The notes beneath the pieces were generated by a model. The model was not told the origin of the DNA and made no database searches. It saw only the letters and a program-made list of their open reading frames with translations. A stretch of DNA of 64,000 nucleotides. It comes from Aotearoamyces nothofagi. Taxonomy: Eukaryota; Ascomycota; Leotiomycetes; Leotiales; Tympanidaceae. The stretch is taken from contig JADDTR010000017.1 of NCBI GenBank assembly GCA_015345905.1, positions 434,001-498,000 of the forward strand, read 5' to 3'. The position numbers were made by a program, and so were the translations under genes. Shown here piece by piece: positions 1 through 10,586 of the stretch (the stretch's first letter is position 1; the number at the start of each line of letters is the position of its first letter).

Positions 1-588
1 TCACTACTATCCCCAAGGCCCTCTAGAAGCTCATCAAGGCCATCATCCTTGAACGATTGAGGCAGTCCCTTCTTGCCTTTTAGACCAAGCTTCTTCTCCA
101 ATGCCGCAATTTGCGCGTCATCTTCTGCTAACTTCTCTTGGACAGCTCGAGGCATTCGTTTTGGTGGGGGAGAAGGTGAACGAACCCCACGAGATGGAGG
201 AATCAGTTTGTCGGACTGCTTCGTAGTCTTTAGTATCGATTTTGGTCTTGGCTGTTCATCTGCGTCCGCATTTCTTGAAGGTTTCGCGCGGGAAAGCGAC
301 TGCTTGGATGGGGCGCCATCGAGCTTTGCCTCAGGGCTATGCTGTATCTTCGGGCGTTTTGATGGAGGCAGTCCACCGCGCTGTACTCTTTTCTCCGACC
401 GCTCTGCCTTTCGTCTATCTTTCCGGGCGATCACGGCGTTGTGGCTCTTGCGTCCTCCGGATAGCGCATCTGCAACCAATGTAAGCAAGAAATGAGGGGA
501 GAAAATCGCGAATTCAAATGTTACCTTGCCCTCCTAGCTCCTGAACGAGCGTCGCCGGAAGCTTTAATGTATCTCGTGTTGGGCGCAT
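1..588 (-). CDS. SGD1: Sgd1/NOM1-type nucleolar MIF4G protein, N-terminal part
   Basis: Partial gene running off the left edge. Exon 1 is 525-588 (ATG at 586-588) and exon 2 is 469 down to 1, with a 55-base GT-AG intron between. About 178 residues are visible. The start MRPTRDTLKLP is followed by a basic, low-complexity stretch and then LAEDDAQIAALEKKLGLKGK and DDGLDELLEGL, a segment I recognise from the N-terminus of fungal Sgd1. The MIF4G and MA3 domains would lie outside the window. Members of the family (human NOM1) are nucleolar factors needed for 18S rRNA maturation and 40S assembly. The gene is head-to-head with SRP14, with only 174 bases between the start codons, so the two probably share a promoter. 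The call rests on the N-terminal region only. Confidence 0.72.
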
Positions 589-762
589 AATGTAGTTGCT
601 GGTTATCAAAAACTTTGGCGAGCCAGAAATTCATACGAGGCAAACGCAAGGCTGTACATGTGGGGAAGGCGCTTGTGATTTGCCGACATCCCCCACCAAG
701 AACGTCCGTCGCATCTTCGTATCTGTACCACGCAATCAACGCCGGAACGTCAGATCGCTGGC

Positions 763-1301
763 ATGGGAAACCACCTTACCAATGACGATGTAAGTGATTT
801 TCAGTGATTATACTTTCCGCGAAACGGAGCATTTGCTGATGGTACATTAGTTCTTCGTCCGTCTATCAGAGCTCTTCGAGGAGCGCAGCAAGAAAGACCA
901 TGGCTCAGTCTACCTGACACAGAAGCGCAGTATGCAATCGCCCTCCTCGGCCTCATATGCAGCTACTAATCTTTCTTTCAGTGACATATGGTCAATCTCC
1001 AGAAACATTTCCCACCCCCACAACCGATGAACCATTCCCAGACCTCCATCCCTCAAAGCCGCTCCCAATCATTATCAAGGCCACAGATGGCAAATCGAAA
1101 ACAGACAGGGCCTCGAAAATTAAGCTGTCAACGATAGTGGATGCGGATGGATTAGAAGCTTTTTTTACGAGGTATGCAGATGTATGCAAGGGTGGCATGT
1201 CGGGACTGAAGAAGAGGGATCGAAGTAAGCAAAAGGCGAAGCTAAAGGCCAAAAAGAAGAAGGGCGGTGCGGACGGTGCAGAGGAGGCGAAGAAGGCATA
1301 G
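763..1301 (+). CDS. SRP14: Signal recognition particle subunit SRP14
   Basis: Three exons: 763-789, 851-929 and 982-1301, giving 141 residues. The second intron has a clear CTAAT branch site. The spliced protein has the SRP9/14 fold signature: FFVRLSELFEE at the start, YLTQKRMTYG joined across the second splice, and IIIKATDGKS followed by a segment ending FTRYADVCKGGMSGLKKRD. The C-terminus is a lysine/alanine-rich tail (roughly residues 115-141), as in other Srp14 proteins. Srp14 forms part of the Alu domain of SRP in the cytosol, which slows translation while ribosomes are delivered to the ER. It shares its upstream region with SGD1. Length and motifs match the family, so I am confident. 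Confidence 0.93.
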
Positions 1302-1517
1302 GCGTATATATATCACTCAGCATACTCAAAAAATTTCAAGGAACCATTGCAGATCTTTACTTACAGATAAGAGTTTGAGAGTATATGTATACCATGCTTA
1401 CTTCACTGCTAACTAAAGTCACCGAGCTCGAATATGTTCAATCCTTCAACCCATTATTTCCTCCATGCACATTATCTGTGATATCCAGCCTGGTTCACTG
1501 TGCTCCTCCGTTGCCCA

Positions 1518-2081
1518 CTATGTTCTCCTGTGGTCTGGAGTAGTCCCGAACGTTGAATCGGCTCCTACATCCACTCCCGGAACCCAGACTTGCGTAAGCA
1601 TCCACCTACCCGTCGGGGCCCCATTCGAGCCTCCACATGCCCCGCCTCTTGGCCTCGCCGCGGTGAAATCATCAGGCATCCGTTCATCAACCCACGGCGC
1701 GCCCTCCTCCCTCTTCGGCCGCGCACTCTCGCGGCCCAAGCCCTCCCCGCCAGCATCCCAGCCTCCACTCGCAGCCCCCCTCCTCGGCGCCTGTCGCTCC
1801 CCCAGCGGCTGCGGGGCGCGGGACTCCCTCCCTGCCCTCCTCCCCTGCCCCTCCTCGGCCCCGCCAGGCCCCGTTCCAGCCTTCGGCTCTGTCGCGCTCG
1901 CTGGCACCGCGCACCTGTCGCAGCGCCCGCCGCGCTCGTGCTGAACCGTGCCGATGAACAGGCACAGGTGCGAGGGACAGCGCTGCCCCGGAGCGGCATC
2001 GAGACATATCCCCGGGACCTTGGTGTAGATCCACCTCTCGCGCGCGCAGCACGGGAACGTCCGGCGGCGGATCTCGCACAT
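1518..2081 (-). CDS. Cysteine-rich orphan protein, hypothetical
   Basis: Open frame of 187 codons starting at the ATG at 2079-2081. I do not recognise a named family. The first 60 residues carry most of the cysteines (MCEIRRRTFPCC, then single Cys and a closing CDRC), a spacing that could bind zinc and recalls many uncharacterised small fungal proteins beginning MC with Cys pairs. The remaining 125 residues are Gly/Ala/Arg/Pro-rich low complexity, and the DNA is much more GC-rich than neighbouring genes. Other frames here are also open, so the second half may not be translated as shown and an intron could be hidden. It lies tail-to-tail with SRP14. No signal peptide or membrane segment is evident. 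Confidence 0.4.
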   Translation of the reverse strand: MCEIRRRTFPCCARERWIYTKVPGICLDAAPGQRCPSHLCLFIGTVQHERGGRCDRCAVPASATEPKAGTGPGGAEEGQGRRAGRESRAPQPLGERQAPRRGAASGGWDAGGEGLGRESARPKREEGAPWVDERMPDDFTAARPRGGACGGSNGAPTGRWMLTQVWVPGVDVGADSTFGTTPDHRRT

Positions 2082-2346
2082 GGCTGGATATCGTAGTGTT
2101 GAGAAGGGGGACGCTTCTGCTGGGTTTGGGAAGTCGTGGGTAATCGATGCAGGGACGCCTGTTTCTTTTTGCTCTGCACACGGATAATGAATTCTGTCTC
2201 CCGGTGCTTCTGTTTGCTGTGTTCGGCTTGGACTTTTCGCTGTCTCCGTAATTTGGAATGTTGGGGTGTTGGAAATGTTACAATATAGATCAAGACCAGC
2301 TTGTATGGCCAGAGCAGAAAGAGACGAACGTTGAGAGAAATGCAAG

Positions 2347-2378
<32 letters not shown>

Positions 2379-2902
2379 AGTCACTTACATGACAGTGAAT
2401 ATCGATGATTCAGTAGTGTTTGATACGGCTTCTCGGATCATTAATCCTGATCTATGCGCCGGAGATAAAGGTCCAATGAGCCATACTTACAATTGAATCG
2501 TGCAGGTGGATTATTCACACATTTTTGAAAATCACTATTATAGAAATGGTCTTTGAAAGCCCCATGGTATATGCAATTCTTTACACACGATGCACATGCA
2601 AGACGACTAGCACTTTTAAAAAGATTTTGGTGACAGTTGGTTCCATTGAGGTGGTAGTTGGATGCCAGGCTATAGAACTTCAAATGGTTTTGATAACTTT
2701 TGCAATGAAAAATGAAACCACTGCAACTCTCCACCACATTTCCACCCTGTCATTAATACTGCTCTCTCTTAGTTACCGAAGAAGAAAAAGAAATGCCAAT
2801 GCCAATTTGATTACAGACTAAAAGAAAAGGAGTATCCGTCTACTTGAAATCAGACGTAGGCCGTGATAGAATGAACAGCGCAGAACTCTTGAGGTGCGTC
2901 TG
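2082..2902. other. Intergenic, 0.8 kb
   Basis: Lies upstream of the cysteine-rich ORF and downstream of the RRM gene, both on the minus strand. It holds the (TA)n tract noted separately and AT-rich sequence, probably the 3' UTR of the RRM gene. Short open frames here show no recognisable protein and I call none. Confidence 0.6.
2347..2375. repeat. (TA)n microsatellite
   Basis: About fourteen uninterrupted TA dinucleotides, some 270 bases upstream of the start of the cysteine-rich ORF. It would be a length-polymorphic marker and may serve as, or disturb, a TATA-like promoter region. Confidence 0.9.
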
Positions 2903-5337
2903 TTACATTATCTGGTCTTGCGTCAGGCTTGTCGCTTCGGTTTCCATGGCGTCACCGCCGCCGGGAGTCTGATATTTGACAAAGCTCAGGCCAAGAGGAC
3001 GGCCACCGTATTGGTAACCAGAGAACTTTGTGATAGCAGTTTCGGCGTTTTCGATGGTATCAAAGCGGACAACACCGGTCCCACGAGACCGACCATTAGG
3101 CTCATACTGAATCTCAGCCTGCTCAACTTTGCCAATAGTAGTGAACAACTCGACGAGATCCTCGTTGCTTGTCGACCATGGAAGCTAATAATAGTCAATA
3201 TTAAATAAGCCGCAAAATGCTGGTGAAAGGTAAACTTACGTTGCGAACATAGATAGTCTCGCTTCTCTCTGTGCCAGCTGTCGCAAAATCGGTGAAGGGG
3301 TTGGGGGGAGCTGATACTGCAGGGGCGGCTGCTTCAAAGCCACCAGCACCTCCTCCTCCATATCCACCACCGAAGCCGCCACGACCACCACCGAAGCCGC
3401 CACCGAAACCACCACGGCCTCCGAAGCCAGGACCACCACGGCCAAAGCCGCCGCCGAAGCCTCCTCGTCCACCACCGAAGCCTCCGCGACCAGGTGGGAA
3501 AGATCCAGCGAAGCGATCTTCGCGGACTTCCAGAGGGCGCCCCTGCCAGTCGTAACCGTTAAACTGTTGGATAGCGTTACGGGCATCATTTGGTGATTCG
3601 AAAGCCACAATGCCAGAGCCCTTTGGCCGGCCATCGGGGCCGATGTGGACGTCGGCACGGATAACGGCACCTTCACGAGCTAAATAGGTTGTACTGTGTC
3701 AGTACTACAAGGTAATTGAACCCATTTCTGTCAGTCCTTTGGAAGGGTCATACCTGCTTGTCGGAACAAGTCCTTCAGCTCTTGCCATCCTGCAGTGTAA
3801 GGAAGCTAGTGGGATAAAGTCAACAGGATTGCCCGACACAAGTTGACAAAGGGAAGAAATGTGTGGAAACAAACGTTGGAAACATAGATCTGACGACCGC
3901 CGCCGCCAACACCACCGCCCATTCCACCTCCACCTGCACCAAATCCACCCCCGAACCCGCCTCGTGGTCCTCCGTCGAATCCGCCGCGGCCTCCCGCTGG
4001 AGGGCCCGTAAATCGAGGTTCGGCCTCACGATCCTATAACGCTAGTTAGGCCCAGTGCTTGAGATGGGACGGGGTTGACTCACTTCTCGAACGTAGACAA
4101 GTCTTCCCATGAGATTCTGGTTGCTGAGCGTGTTGACGGCCTGTTGAGCTTGCTCCCGAGTAGCGTATTCCACAATTCTGGGGGATTTGTTAGTCGACAC
4201 TCTTCTGGCAAGACCACCCTCATCCAGGTAGCTAGTTGACTTACCCGCAGCCCTACATAACCCATGGACAACGTCCCAACCCGTCAATCCAACATTCCTT
4301 CAATAACCAAAAGGAAAAACCAGAAAACCAGCCACATTAGGCGCCCACCTTCGACATTCCATTTGGAAGTAATAGCACATCGGCAAAGAGAACTTCTCCA
4401 GCTAAAGAAACCAATCCCCATTAGCCCTCTGTCCATCCAGTCGAACGCCCGTAATCATAGACTAACCCTGTCTCATAAAATCTTTGAGGTGATGCCATTT
4501 GACGTCGTATGACAAGTTGCCGACGTAGACTCGGCGGTCCTGCTGGGACGATTCGCGAAGACTAGACATCATCTGTTCTTTGGCGGCGGCGCGTTCTTCA
4601 AAGGATCTCTGCGGAGCACCACCGTAAGCCGAACCTGCAGAGCCACCGGCACCTGCACCTGCGCCAGTCATGGGAGTACGGGATCTTCTATCGTTTCTGC
4701 GATAATCGTCACGGCTCCGAGAGCGGCTCCGAGGGGAGTAGGACCGGCGACGAGCAGAACGACCAGGGCTTCTAGAACGGCCACGACGAGGTGAGCGAGA
4801 TCTCTCGCGCTGCAATCGGTAAGTGTCTGTCTCAATCATCAAGTGCGAGCAAGGGGAGTTGATAACTGGGTGACAAGTGAACGGCTGAGGGGAGGAGCAA
4901 TCAGAGGGTGAAGGAGGAGCCGAGGTGACTCTAGTGGGGCAGGGCACGGGGAGGACACTGTATCCGACCTGTCATACTGCAGCCACGAGTGCCTGGTGGG
5001 GAATAGAGTTGTAGCAGGAGTGCCTGGTCCAGCATAGGGCTGATGAGTTCGGCGCAGTGGCACGCCGTCCGGTGCTGGAGTTGATATCAAGGTGAGAAGA
5101 GAATTTGCGGCAGAACTTACAGGGCGGTACGTATCTCCAGTATCAGCTATGGTGTTTGCAAATGTCAGAGCGTGTATCGAGGAAGAGAAGGGGAGTGCTT
5201 GAGGGTTGGTGGAGGAAGGAGCACACAATGTGAATATGGATTCGTAAAGAGAGTGATGGACGGTCTAGCAGTGAATGAATGCACTTGGCAACGGATGATG
5301 GGGGAGCAGTGCAGGGCAGGGAGGGCGACGAACCCAT
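2903..5337 (-). CDS. Three-RRM SR-like mRNA-binding protein (Gbp2/Hrb1 type)
   Basis: Ten coding exons give 486 residues: 5334-5337, 5121-5146, 4467-4809, 4349-4401, 4245-4252, 4084-4177, 3875-4033, 3754-3805, 3240-3679, 2903-3184. All phases close. Layout: RS/SPGR-rich N-terminus (about 11-70); RRM1 (about 103-180, VYVGNLSYDV and GCGIVEYAT); RGG/GGFGG linker; RRM2 (about 224-300, IYVSNLPYT and GSGIVAFES); a second long GGFGG linker; RRM3 (about 387-465, IYVRNLPW and GTGVVRF). This matches yeast Gbp2/Hrb1, shuttling SR-like proteins that load on nascent mRNA through TREX and monitor splicing before export. The start is inferred: ATGG followed by a GT donor, joined to CTGATACTGG, gives MADTGDTYRP and then RERSRSPRRG. 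Without it the second exon has no in-frame ATG near its start. Two exons are only 4 and 8 bases long. Confidence 0.88.
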
Positions 5338-6370
5338 GGTGATATAACGTTACCGCGGTGGATAAGGTCTGGGTCTGAGTCTGAGTATGGCTAAGAGACT
5401 GCAATTCCTTTTCGACGGAGCTGCAGCACGAGCAGAGTCAGTTTTCGAGGGGATGTGCTGGGTCTGCGCAAGGATCTAAGTGCACGGCGAAACGGTTCCA
5501 GCGAGGTGAAGAACGAATGAGAAATCGGCACTGGGATACCGGTCTGGCGTGGGAAAAGGCGTAAGATCAGGTTCTATCGGCAAACGACCAGTCGGGAAGA
5601 ACCAGGAGCGAACGTGAACAGCTCGCGATTGGACTTGGTAGGTTATGGGGGGGGGTTCTGCTGACTCTGCTGGGAGCGGAACACGTTAATGGGGCTGCTG
5701 TCGATGCTTCGTGCGCCTTCCAGCGAAGGAAGAGGACGGCGGATGGGGGCTTGGGGGGGAGAGGAGGCGTACCGTGTACCGTGTACCGTGTACCGCGTCG
5801 AGGGTGCTGTGTACTGCGTTCTGCGTGCTGCGTTCTGCGTTCTGCGTACTGTGTTACCGTGCGCGTTGTGATTGTGAAGTTGCGTGGAGTGTGGAGCGGG
5901 TGCGGTGCGCGGGATCCGAGGTTGCTGGCCTGGTGCTGTGCTGTGCGGTGCTGCGGCGTGCGGCGTGCGGCGTGCTTCGTGCTTTGTGCGTGCCTTGTTT
6001 CGTTTCCTGCGGTGGCCGACGGGGTCGTCGGGTCGTAGGGTCCGTAGGGTCTGTAGGGAGTACTGTACCTGGGTCGGATGTCTTGCCACAGGCTGCTTGG
6101 CTACCCTACGCAGTGCGTACGTACTGTGCTGTATTACTGTATTACTGTATTACTGTATACGCTCTCAGGACACGAATGCTTGCTTTGCCTTAGATGCGCC
6201 TCGCGAATTACGACGGGGAGTTGCCCTTCTCGCGCTGCTGGTTTTGCACTCGGGCTCGGAAAGCACAAGCGGCAGAATTAGAAGTGGGGACTCGCAGCGA
6301 CAAACGGCTCTTGGGAATGCAGCGCAGGTGTGGGTGGAGAACAGAGTCGGCGGACCAGGGGGTGCTGCTG

Positions 6371-6516
6371 GAGGCTGGAGGACGGAGGATGAGGACGGAG
6401 GATGAGGACGGAGGATGAGGACGGAGGATGAGATGAGATGAGGATGAGGATGAGGACGAGGACGAGGACGAGGACGAGGATGAGGATGAGGAGGATCAGG
6501 ATGGGGATGGAGATGG
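6371..6516. repeat. GAGGACGGAGGAT 13-base array grading into GAGGAC/GAGGAT hexamers
   Basis: About four copies of a 13-base purine-rich unit at 6378-6431, followed by GAGGAT and GAGGAC hexamers to about 6490. The whole tract is a long homopurine run on the plus strand, a sequence type able to form triplex DNA. Confidence 0.88.
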
Positions 6517-6519
6517 AGG

Positions 6520-6572
6520 CTGTACAGGTGCAGGTACCGGTACAGGTACAGGTACAGGTACAGACAGGTACC
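6520..6572. repeat. GGTACA hexamer array
   Basis: Tandem GGTACA/GGTACC hexamers directly beyond the homopurine tract, about seven imperfect copies. Confidence 0.8.
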
Positions 6573-6675
6573 GACCACAGTGAGTAGAAGGGGAGCGAGG
6601 GCGGGTGCTGCACGGGCTCCGCGACACGACGCGTGCGAAAGGGCAAAGGGCCCTCGAATCTGGAATCTCGAATCT

Positions 6676-6777
6676 CGAGAGTCGGTCTCGAGAGTCGGTC
6701 TCGAGTGTCGGTCTCGAGTGTCGGTCTCGAGTGTCGGTCTCGAGTGTCGGTCTCGAGTGTCGGTCTCGAGTGTCGGT
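6676..6777. repeat. 13-base tandem array GTCGGTCTCGAGT
   Basis: Nearly eight head-to-tail copies of a 13-base unit. Each carries the palindrome CTCGAG, so palindromic sites recur at exact 13-base spacing. The first copies end GA instead of GT; the others are identical, pointing to recent expansion. Confidence 0.92.
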
Positions 6778-9125
6778 TGGCGCTGGCGACTGTGATGCTC
6801 CCTCCGTACTCTGGTGGAGCGGAGTGGACGGATGAGTCGGGTTGGGTGTATTGGATGGATGGATCGGTGGGTGGGTGGGTGAGTGGATTGATAGACCGGC
6901 CGGTCGTGCACCGCAGCGGTAATGGTTCGCAGTCGCGCTGGCGGGTCTGGCCGGGAGACAAACTGCTGAGCTGTGCGTGCGAAGCTGCAGGCTGGCTTGG
7001 CCTCACTGGCTGTTCTGTTCTGCTCTGCTCCGGGCCTGCTCTGCCCTGCCCTGCCCTGCTCGCCTCTGCCTCTGCTCTGCTGCGCTGCAGCACGGATTAT
7101 TTGTGCTGCGTTTTGGAAAAATTCCGGCCCGCTACTGCACCGCACCGCCGCCCGTCTCCAGCCAATCACCGCCGCGCCCCGACCCGGCCGAAGTTGGAAG
7201 TCGGAGAGCTCGACGACGACACACGTCTCCAGCAGCAGTCCCGCGTTCACGAGCGTTCAGGGACGGAAAGAGGCCCGAGCTTCCTTCGCCAGGAGCTGGG
7301 CCTTGGACTGCTGTATGTACTGTACTGTACATCTCGGCCTTCCTCGCAAGCCTCCTCTTTGATGATCTCATGGCCCGTACCCGATGTGAGCTTGAGCTCG
7401 AGCTTGAGCCCGACATGTCACGCCTACGTAGAGTTCAAAAAGTAAATGCAGTATCGACAACGCCTTCAGACGTCACCAGATGCGAGGTGTCCCTCTGTGC
7501 AATGCCCTGTTTCGTATCTCTCTCTGTTCGGGTGCGATGCACTGCCCTAGATGCCTGGGTGTCTCGGCATTGCAGTGCATATGGAAGGCACTGCACACTG
7601 CACACTGCACACTGCATGCTGCATGTGCTTACGCCTACGCATTCAGGTAGGTCTGGAGGATCATCACTCATCACTCATCACAGCATGGCATGGCATATCC
7701 GGAGTAGTAATGAAAGATGCTTTGGGAACTCGTCGGCTCCCTAACAATATCTGGCTATCTGAGAGGCAGGTCTGGCACTGGTGAGGGCATTGCATTTCAT
7801 CCATGCTCCAGTGAGTCCTCTGGCTATGCTAGGCATGCCCGGAACTGCCTGTCTGGGGACACTTTAGGATGACCCACTCCGCACACCTCTGCGAGATCTC
7901 GCCAGCAATTACTACTGTGCTGTATAAGCTGCTGGGTAGGGTGCGAAAGCCTGCCGCGTGCAGTCCGTAGCGTAGTGTGCACTGTGCACTGTGAACTGTG
8001 AACTACTGTATACACTGTGAACTATACACGCACCTTGGCAGATGCAGGTTCCTGGTACGGCGGCGCCGAGGAGGCCACTGCCCATCGGCGGCCGCACAGT
8101 TTCGCGCCGCCCGCAATGCATGGGACTCCCCAAAGTCCCAGGTACCGGCGGCTATGTATCGAATCATCGGACGGCGTCTGGGCAAGTACCACGCGTGGTG
8201 GTCGGGGCGAAATGCCATGCCCTGTCTGCCTTTGCAAAGGCGCCCGTCGCCCGTTCTTGGCCAAGGCTTCGATGGAGCACGTACCGTACTGTACTGTACT
8301 GTGCATCTGCCAGGCCGAGGACCTGGGGACTTGGAGACCTGGGGACCCGCCTTCTTCAACTCCCCAATTCCTTTCGCGCTGCACGGCGCATTCTCGACCT
8401 GCGCACAGGGCTATCAGCGCTACACTGCAGCCTGTTCTCTTGATCATACGGCGGTGCTGGCCAATCACCCGTCTCGTTTGCACCGTCGGTCCTCTCCGTT
8501 CACGCGTGCGCCGAAGCGACATATATGCCCAGCTGCAGGCGGACAGATTCGTTTGCAGCTGGAGAAGCCCACTACGTTACGCCGGACATGTATTTCAGCA
8601 ATGCTGTATCGCCCGCTGCAGATCGATGTCTTCCAATCAGCGGCCTATCGGAGAGGTGAGGTGATGTGTGCTGTAGTGGCCTACTGGGTGCCGGTGCTTC
8701 TGCTGTAGAACAAGGCATCACCGGCCAGGGCTGCAGATACAGGTTGGAGATGGGAATTAACGAGTTGCAACCGAGTCACTGAGGTAGTTGCCATGCATGG
8801 TATATACGTACCTTTTTGCTGCTTGAGAGGTGTGAGCGGCAGAGTTTTCTTGCACGCATCATATCGTATGTCTTGCTGTATAATGAGGAAATAGATATAA
8901 TAGATATACAATAAATATATAATGAATGTGGCCAGTATACTAATCTAGACTTCCAGTAATGCGGTGCCCGGCTTTTGTGCCCAGACTACCCCGAGCAGCG
9001 TACGAATACAGCTATTCAGCAGGCATGTCGTGCATGGATGCATATGGCGCCTTGCATACTCTGCTCTGCATATTGTGCATGGCTGTGTGTGCGCATATGC
9101 GTATATGCAGCAAGAGAACTGCAGC

Positions 9126-9162
9126 AGTGGCAGAGTGGCAGAGTGGCAGAGTGGCAGAGTGT
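9126..9162. repeat. 8-base tandem array GTGGCAGA
   Basis: Four and a half exact copies about 400 bases before the COQ9 start codon. Confidence 0.88.
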
Positions 9163-9562
9163 CAGCAGCGTGGAAGGGCCTTGGCGGGAGGGCCTTGGTA
9201 GCATGCAGTCTTCCACTCCCCCCGCCCACCTTGTTATTGCCTTGCCGGCCACGCCTCCGCTATGTCAGATCTTATTAATCTTATTAATACCGATATTGAG
9301 GCTCCGGTACCCGCCCTACCGTATACCGCTCCTAAGCGGCTTACTGTACGCAGCAAGGTGGCCGGCCTGCTGCGGAGCGCGGAGCGCGGAACGCGGGAAG
9401 CCCAGCTGTCTTGGCACCGTGGGTACCTGACAGCAGATGTACAGCCTACCTCCCCTTCACATCAACTTCCTCGCGCCGTGCCATCCTCTCGACCTTGACC
9501 GAACACGACTGGGCCAGGCCATCCTCTGATGAAGTCGACTCCGCTGGGCCATCCATAACACC

Positions 9563-10324
9563 ATGGCTCCCAGGACCACCCGGCTGACGCGACTGCGGCC
9601 TCTCGGGGCGTCGGGCCACATTCGCCATCACCAATTCCACTCGTACACGCACCCCCCACCACCCGGGCCCTTCAACTCCGCCGAGTCCCTTATCCTCTCC
9701 TGTGCCGTGCCGCACATCCCCTCGCACGGCTTTACCCAGACCACCCTCGCTCTCGGCGCCAAAGACGCCGGTTACCTTGACGCTTCCACCAATCTGTTCC
9801 CCAAAGGCCCATTCAGCCTCGTCCTCTACTATCTCTACACCCAGCGACTCGCTTTATCCCAACATGCTCATATCCTCCAGCCCAATGATGCAACTTCAGA
9901 CAGGACACCATTGGGGGTTGGCAAGAAAGTTAAAGCACTGACATGGGAGCGTCTGATGGCGAATAAGCCCGTTATTCACAGATGGCAGGAAGCATTAGCT
10001 CTTATGGCTTCTCCGAGTACTGCCTCGACGTCCTTGCACGAGTTGGGGCTACTTGCAGACGAGATATGGTTCCTCGCCAATGATGTCTCGGTTGATACGT
10101 CTTGGTACACTAAACGTGCATCGCTGTTGACGATATATGCTGCTGCAGACCTATTCATGACCACGGATAAATCGCCTGATTATAAAGATACAAGGGACTT
10201 CCTGAATAGAAGATTTGAAGACTCAAGGAAGCTAGGGATGGCTGTGGGGAGTTTAGGGCAGTGGGTTGGATTTACTGCCGGCGCGGGACTGAACGTTCTG
10301 CGTAGTAAGGGGGCTAGGATTTGA
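9563..10324 (+). CDS. COQ9: Ubiquinone biosynthesis protein COQ9, mitochondrial
   Basis: Single uninterrupted frame of 253 codons, intron-free, which is rare in this window. The N-terminus (MAPRTTRLTRLRPLG onward) is basic and hydroxylated without acids, as in a mitochondrial presequence. The body shows the COQ9 signature: ERLMANKPVIHRWQEALALM, a segment ending ELGLLADEIWF, and SVDTSWYTKRASLLTIYAA, followed by FLNRRFEDSRKLG. COQ9 has a TetR-like fold that binds isoprenoid lipids and presents them to Coq7 in the coenzyme Q complex on the matrix face of the inner membrane. A helix near the C-terminus is amphipathic, as expected for membrane contact. The gene is tail-to-tail with SMC6. Length agrees with the family. 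Confidence 0.95.
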   Translation: MAPRTTRLTRLRPLGASGHIRHHQFHSYTHPPPPGPFNSAESLILSCAVPHIPSHGFTQTTLALGAKDAGYLDASTNLFPKGPFSLVLYYLYTQRLALSQHAHILQPNDATSDRTPLGVGKKVKALTWERLMANKPVIHRWQEALALMASPSTASTSLHELGLLADEIWFLANDVSVDTSWYTKRASLLTIYAAADLFMTTDKSPDYKDTRDFLNRRFEDSRKLGMAVGSLGQWVGFTAGAGLNVLRSKGARI

Positions 10325-10586
10325 TATCGTGCAGTATTATTTAGCTGACTGTAGGCCCATGGGTGAGAACGTATACGTATTGCATTGCTGCTGCTCGCTA
10401 AAATGAATGGCATACACCTGGACAAAGCAATGAGGGATGAGCTGTAGGCCTCACGCCTAGACGCCTGGTATATATAGCCCTAGAAATGATATTTTGTACA
10501 ACAAATGGTTCAGAGGTAATCTGAAGTTCCTGAAAGCCTGTGCTTTTATAGAGGCTGGTGTATTAGCCGTACGCCTGATAGAAAGC

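Larger units (their letters stand above)
5338..9562. other. GC-rich, repeat-rich gene-free block (4.2 kb)
   Basis: Lies between the start codons of the RRM gene (minus) and COQ9 (plus), so it contains both 5' regions. It is GC-rich and carries many short tandem arrays with unit sizes not divisible by three: a 7-base ACCGTGT array near 5769-5794, CTGCGTT near 5813-5848, TATTACTGT near 6125-6160, plus the arrays listed separately. Many long frames are open on both strands at once, as expected from GC-rich low complexity, and none looks like a known protein. I see no tRNA or transposon. Confidence 0.7.

Noticed and set aside
3271-3555. Proline-rich plus-strand frame
   Set aside because: It is the antisense of the glycine-rich linker of the RRM protein.
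6165-7250. 361-codon open frame on the minus strand, with others of 200-270 codons overlapping on both strands
   Set aside because: The frames are open because of GC-rich tandem repeats; the proteins are repetitive (ETDTRDRHSRP-like), all frames are open together, and no family is recognisable.
7998-8708. 236-codon plus-strand frame, with further frames open on both strands
   Set aside because: Composition-driven; no domain, no consistent splice pattern, no start context.
5760-9170. Tandem arrays as a CRISPR array
   Set aside because: Units are directly adjacent without unique spacers, and the organism is a eukaryote.
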